This document shows, in pieces, positions 4,964 through 6,551 of a stretch of DNA of 6,551 nucleotides. The stretch is taken from assembly GCF_009725235.1 (NCBI RefSeq), contig NZ_WJFC01000355.1, positions 1 through 6,551 on the forward strand, written 5' to 3'. A program made the translations under genes and the position numbers. Numbering within the stretch: position 1 is the stretch's first letter; the number at the start of each line of letters is the position of its first letter. Below the pieces are notes generated by a model. The model was given only the letters and a program-made list of their open reading frames with translations. It searched no databases and was not told where the DNA came from. This DNA is from Scytonema sp. UIC 10036 (lineage in GTDB: Bacteria > Cyanobacteriota > Cyanobacteriia > Cyanobacteriales > Nostocaceae).

Positions 4964-5294
4964 AAAGTTTGGACTCTCACTTATCTATTTAGATGATAGC
5001 CTTAGTATTACTGTTCTAGCTGCTATAGCCTTTCTCAGTCTCATAAGCTACACCCCCTTTCATCCCCCCTTAGTAAGGGGGGACAGAGGGGGGTAATTTT
5101 TGTACCTCACCAGGTTGAAATTTGCTGTATTGACGATTCATAAGATATTATTGCCAGACAAGACATAAATCAAAAGGGCGCTTATCGTTGATGGTATTGG
5201 GTTTGAGCGTTAATTTCAAAAGATAGTTAAAAAATCTTTTATCTGAATAATTTGTTGAAACAACATTTTCAGTCAACAGCGTATTTTTACCAAT
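4964..5294. other. Gene-free part of the insert between vapB and nurA
   Basis: This 331-bp stretch holds the C/G-rich hairpin repeat at 5052-5093, a weak 7-bp AT hairpin (AAAAGAT/ATCTTTT, 5218-5240) and a nine-codon relic of the herA start. No other gene was seen on either strand. The antitoxin promoter presumably lies in 4964-5050. An intrinsic terminator for nurA was not found. Confidence 0.5.
5052..5093. repeat. C/G-rich dispersed hairpin repeat
   Basis: CCCCCCTTA (5064-5072) and TAAGGGGGG (5074-5082) are perfect complements around one G. An outer ACCCCC run (5052-5057) is balanced by GGGGGGT at 5088-5094. It belongs to the same family as the repeats at the left edge and at 6400-6429. It lies upstream of the antitoxin gene and within the inserted DNA. 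Confidence 0.65.
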
Positions 5295-5302
5295 GTTGTC
5301 AT
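5273..5302 (-). pseudogene. Relic of the herA start after the intact nurA
   Basis: The nurA stop is overlapped by ATG (5302-5300) in the same ATGA arrangement as at herA. The frame begins MTT like HerA but then reads LVKIRC and stops. Only the first eight bases match herA. It marks where the ancestral junction was cut. Confidence 0.55.
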
Positions 5303-5364
5303 GGCAAAACTCCTACAGACGCTAAAAAGTTTTGTACGCGCCTTTTGATAAGAATAGCATCACC
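5295..5364. repeat. 70-bp direct repeat, copy at the nurA 3' end
   Basis: Counterpart of 4474-4543, with three differences in 70 bases. It forms the true 3' end of the intact nurA gene plus eight bases of former herA start. The two copies lie 821 bases apart and bracket the antitoxin gene, the toxin stub and the dispersed repeat. Confidence 0.9.
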
Positions 5365-6351
5365 CATGCGCCGCCCTAATTCTCGTTCGAGTGCGCCAAC
5401 AGGAGTGAGGTTTTGTGGGGCGCGGGGGTCTTTGTAAGGATGGGAAGCATATTCAGGAATGAGATGGGCGGTTTGATCTGCGATTGTTTGTGCTGTTGTC
5501 AGAGGAACATCGCTGGACAATTCCAATCTAACAACACCGTGTAAATTGTGGTAACCAAAACGAGCTGAAGAGGTTTGAGCGTGACCGGATTTCAGATACC
5601 AACTCCAGTGGGGACGGTTGTGTTCTTTAATTAAGAAAATGGGGGTACGTTCTCCTGGGTTCAATTCCCACAACAAGGCTGCATATTTTTCACTAAGATA
5701 ATTTTTATGCATTGTTTTGACATAGCCCACTGTGAAATTCAAGGAGTTATAAGGTAACCGCCCGTCACGAATGATTAAGGTATCTGGGTTGAAGGTGAAC
5801 TGTTGGGCGGCGAGAAGTGCTTCTGTCTTGAGCATGGTATTTTGAACCAGATTTTTGGGAACGTTGGGATTGTTTTCCACGTAAGGATCGACTGGTTCGT
5901 AGATTAACTGTGCTTGAGTTCCCAGAGGACAGGGAACTATGGTTTCTGGTGCTTCTTGGTTTCCTCCAAATCCAATTATACGGCGGATATGAAACTGGGA
6001 ACAGGTGGCGGTACTGGTTGTTCTATCCACAAGGACAGCCCCTACTGCGATCGTTCCAAAAGCTCCATAGGCAATGGTATTCCCACTACCACCAATTAAA
6101 GTCGCATCGATGCGACGGCGACCATCTATAAATATAAGTCGTTCGGGTAACGTAAGTTGCGATGCTGCAAAGCAGCCGCTTCGCGAACGCTCTCTGGAAA
6201 ACTTTGTCCAGTCTGCTGTTTCTACAGTTGGATCTACCTCGCTTTCAGATAACGCCAGTTCCTCTATGTCTATAGGGGAATCATAGTTATTAGCCCACGG
6301 CTCAAGCCTAAAGTTATTTTGCTGCCAAAATTCGTTTTTGTCATTGGTCAT
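5299..6351 (-). CDS. nurA: NurA-type nuclease, partner of HerA (350 aa)
   Basis: NurA nucleases have an RNase H-like fold and a Mn-dependent active site, and cut DNA fed through the HerA ring during DNA-end resection. Motif I is LIFIDGRRRID at 72-82, with Asp76. The second acidic motif is LIIRDGRL at 192-199, with Asp196, followed by VGYVKT (208-213) with Lys212. Glu177, in a helix before the second motif, is a candidate third acidic ligand. The C-terminal part (304-330) resembles the family's terminal helix region. Residues 1-70 are poorly conserved in character and contain a repeat-encoded insertion (52-65). The ATG lies in a heptanucleotide repeat with no Shine-Dalgarno site; no in-frame Met occurs before Met173, so this start is kept by default. 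The assignment is strengthened by linkage to herA. Whether the pair serves DNA repair or phage defence cannot be told from the sequence. Confidence 0.75.
   Translation of the reverse strand: MTNDKNEFWQQNNFRLEPWANNYDSPIDIEELALSESEVDPTVETADWTKFSRERSRSGCFAASQLTLPERLIFIDGRRRIDATLIGGSGNTIAYGAFGTIAVGAVLVDRTTSTATCSQFHIRRIIGFGGNQEAPETIVPCPLGTQAQLIYEPVDPYVENNPNVPKNLVQNTMLKTEALLAAQQFTFNPDTLIIRDGRLPYNSLNFTVGYVKTMHKNYLSEKYAALLWELNPGERTPIFLIKEHNRPHWSWYLKSGHAQTSSARFGYHNLHGVVRLELSSDVPLTTAQTIADQTAHLIPEYASHPYKDPRAPQNLTPVGALERELGRRMGDAILIKRRVQNFLASVGVLP
6158..6197. repeat. Palindromic repeat inserted in frame within nurA
   Basis: The block contains GCTGC-AAA-GCAGC and the TTCGCGAA palindrome in CGCTTCGCGAACGC, resembling palindromic repeats scattered through Nostoc-type genomes. 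It encodes NurA residues 52-65 (SRERSRSGCFAASQ), which differ in composition from their surroundings. It precedes the catalytic motif I by about ten residues and keeps the frame. Confidence 0.55.
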
Positions 6352-6380
6352 TGGTCATTAGTCAATAATCATTGGTTGTT
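6339..6380. repeat. Heptanucleotide tandem repeat over the nurA start
   Basis: Six consecutive 7-mers fit the consensus GGTCATT: TGTCATT, GGTCATT, GGTCATT, AGTCAAT, AATCATT, GGTTGTT. Short tandemly repeated heptamers are a known cyanobacterial repeat class. The nurA ATG (6351) and codons 1-4 lie inside the array. Confidence 0.8.
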
Positions 6381-6399
6381 TGTTCAGGATTTATGCATA

Positions 6400-6429
6400 G
6401 CCCCCTTTTTTAGGGAGGTTGGGGGGATC
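6400..6429. repeat. C/G-rich dispersed repeat upstream of nurA
   Basis: GCCCCCTTTTTTAGGGAGG is followed by TTGGGGGGATC. It is an imperfect hairpin of the same class as 5052-5093, placed in the presumed nurA promoter region. No promoter hexamers are evident around it. Confidence 0.5.
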
Positions 6430-6479
6430 TACAAAGCGTGAAATCCTTAAAATACCGTTGAGGCTGCGTAAGTCCTGTT

Positions 6480-6500
6480 TGTCATTTGTCATTGGTTATT
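6480..6500. repeat. Second short heptamer array
   Basis: Three 7-mers, TGTCATT TGTCATT GGTTATT, have the same consensus as the array at the nurA start about 100 bases away. Together the arrays bracket the C/G-rich repeat. Confidence 0.6.
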
Positions 6501-6551
6501 CTCCCTTATCAAAATTAATAATACAATACTATATAAATAAAACTATATTTC

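Noticed and set aside
5218..5240. AAAAGAT/ATCTTTT hairpin as a terminator of nurA
   Set aside because: The stem is AT-only and weak, with no T-run after it on the minus strand.
4474..5364. CRISPR-like or transposon target-site reading of the 70-bp repeat pair
   Set aside because: There are only two copies 821 bases apart, with coding content matching nurA/herA; no array, and too long for a target-site duplication.

Overview
The window reads as accessory chromosomal DNA from a cyanobacterium, probably a filamentous one with a repeat-rich genome. The reasons are five HIP1 octamers (GCGATCGC at 1853, 2248, 2906, 3672 and 4875), AT-rich spacers, heptanucleotide tandem repeats based on GGTCATT, many C/G-rich hairpin repeats of the CCCCCCTTA/TAAGGGGGG type, and genes of types familiar from cyanobacteria. 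No rRNA, tRNA, CRISPR array or transposase gene was found.

Left part (1-2523). The first 752 bases hold no gene. They contain dispersed hairpin repeats and a likely MITE-like element with ~42-bp imperfect terminal inverted repeats (47-287). A plus-strand gene at 753-1361 encodes a 202-residue protein made of two copies of a ~70-residue module of unknown function. Next comes a small minus-strand gene (1680-1760, 26 residues) with a strong Shine-Dalgarno site and its own intrinsic terminator (1562-1594). Two ~143-bp direct repeats (1950-2092 and 2283-2426), each ending in a terminator-like hairpin, bracket the C-terminal remnant of a class II glutamine amidotransferase gene (2095-2262).

Right part (2524-6551). 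The core is a minus-strand nurA - herA operon, encoding a nuclease and the hexameric HerA/FtsK-type ATPase that works with it on DNA ends. In the inferred ancestral layout the two genes overlapped by ATGA. Here they are separated by about 0.8 kb of foreign DNA carrying a VapB-type antitoxin gene and the first codons of its VapC (PIN) toxin. The toxin breaks off into a second copy of the nurA 3' end. A 70-bp direct repeat (67/70 identical; 4474-4543 and 5295-5364) covers the nurA/herA junction at both edges of the insert. A 23-codon ORF made from the duplicated nurA tail still overlaps the herA start by ATGA, so translational coupling of herA may survive. Downstream of herA, and convergent with it, lies a second antitoxin-like gene (2524-2769) whose 3' end has been replaced by a dispersed repeat.

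HerA/NurA is thus flanked on both sides by decayed toxin-antitoxin modules, and several repeats have entered coding sequence, including an in-frame palindromic repeat in nurA and a heptad repeat over its start codon. The least expected features are the rebuilt nurA-herA junction and the small minus-strand gene with its terminator.
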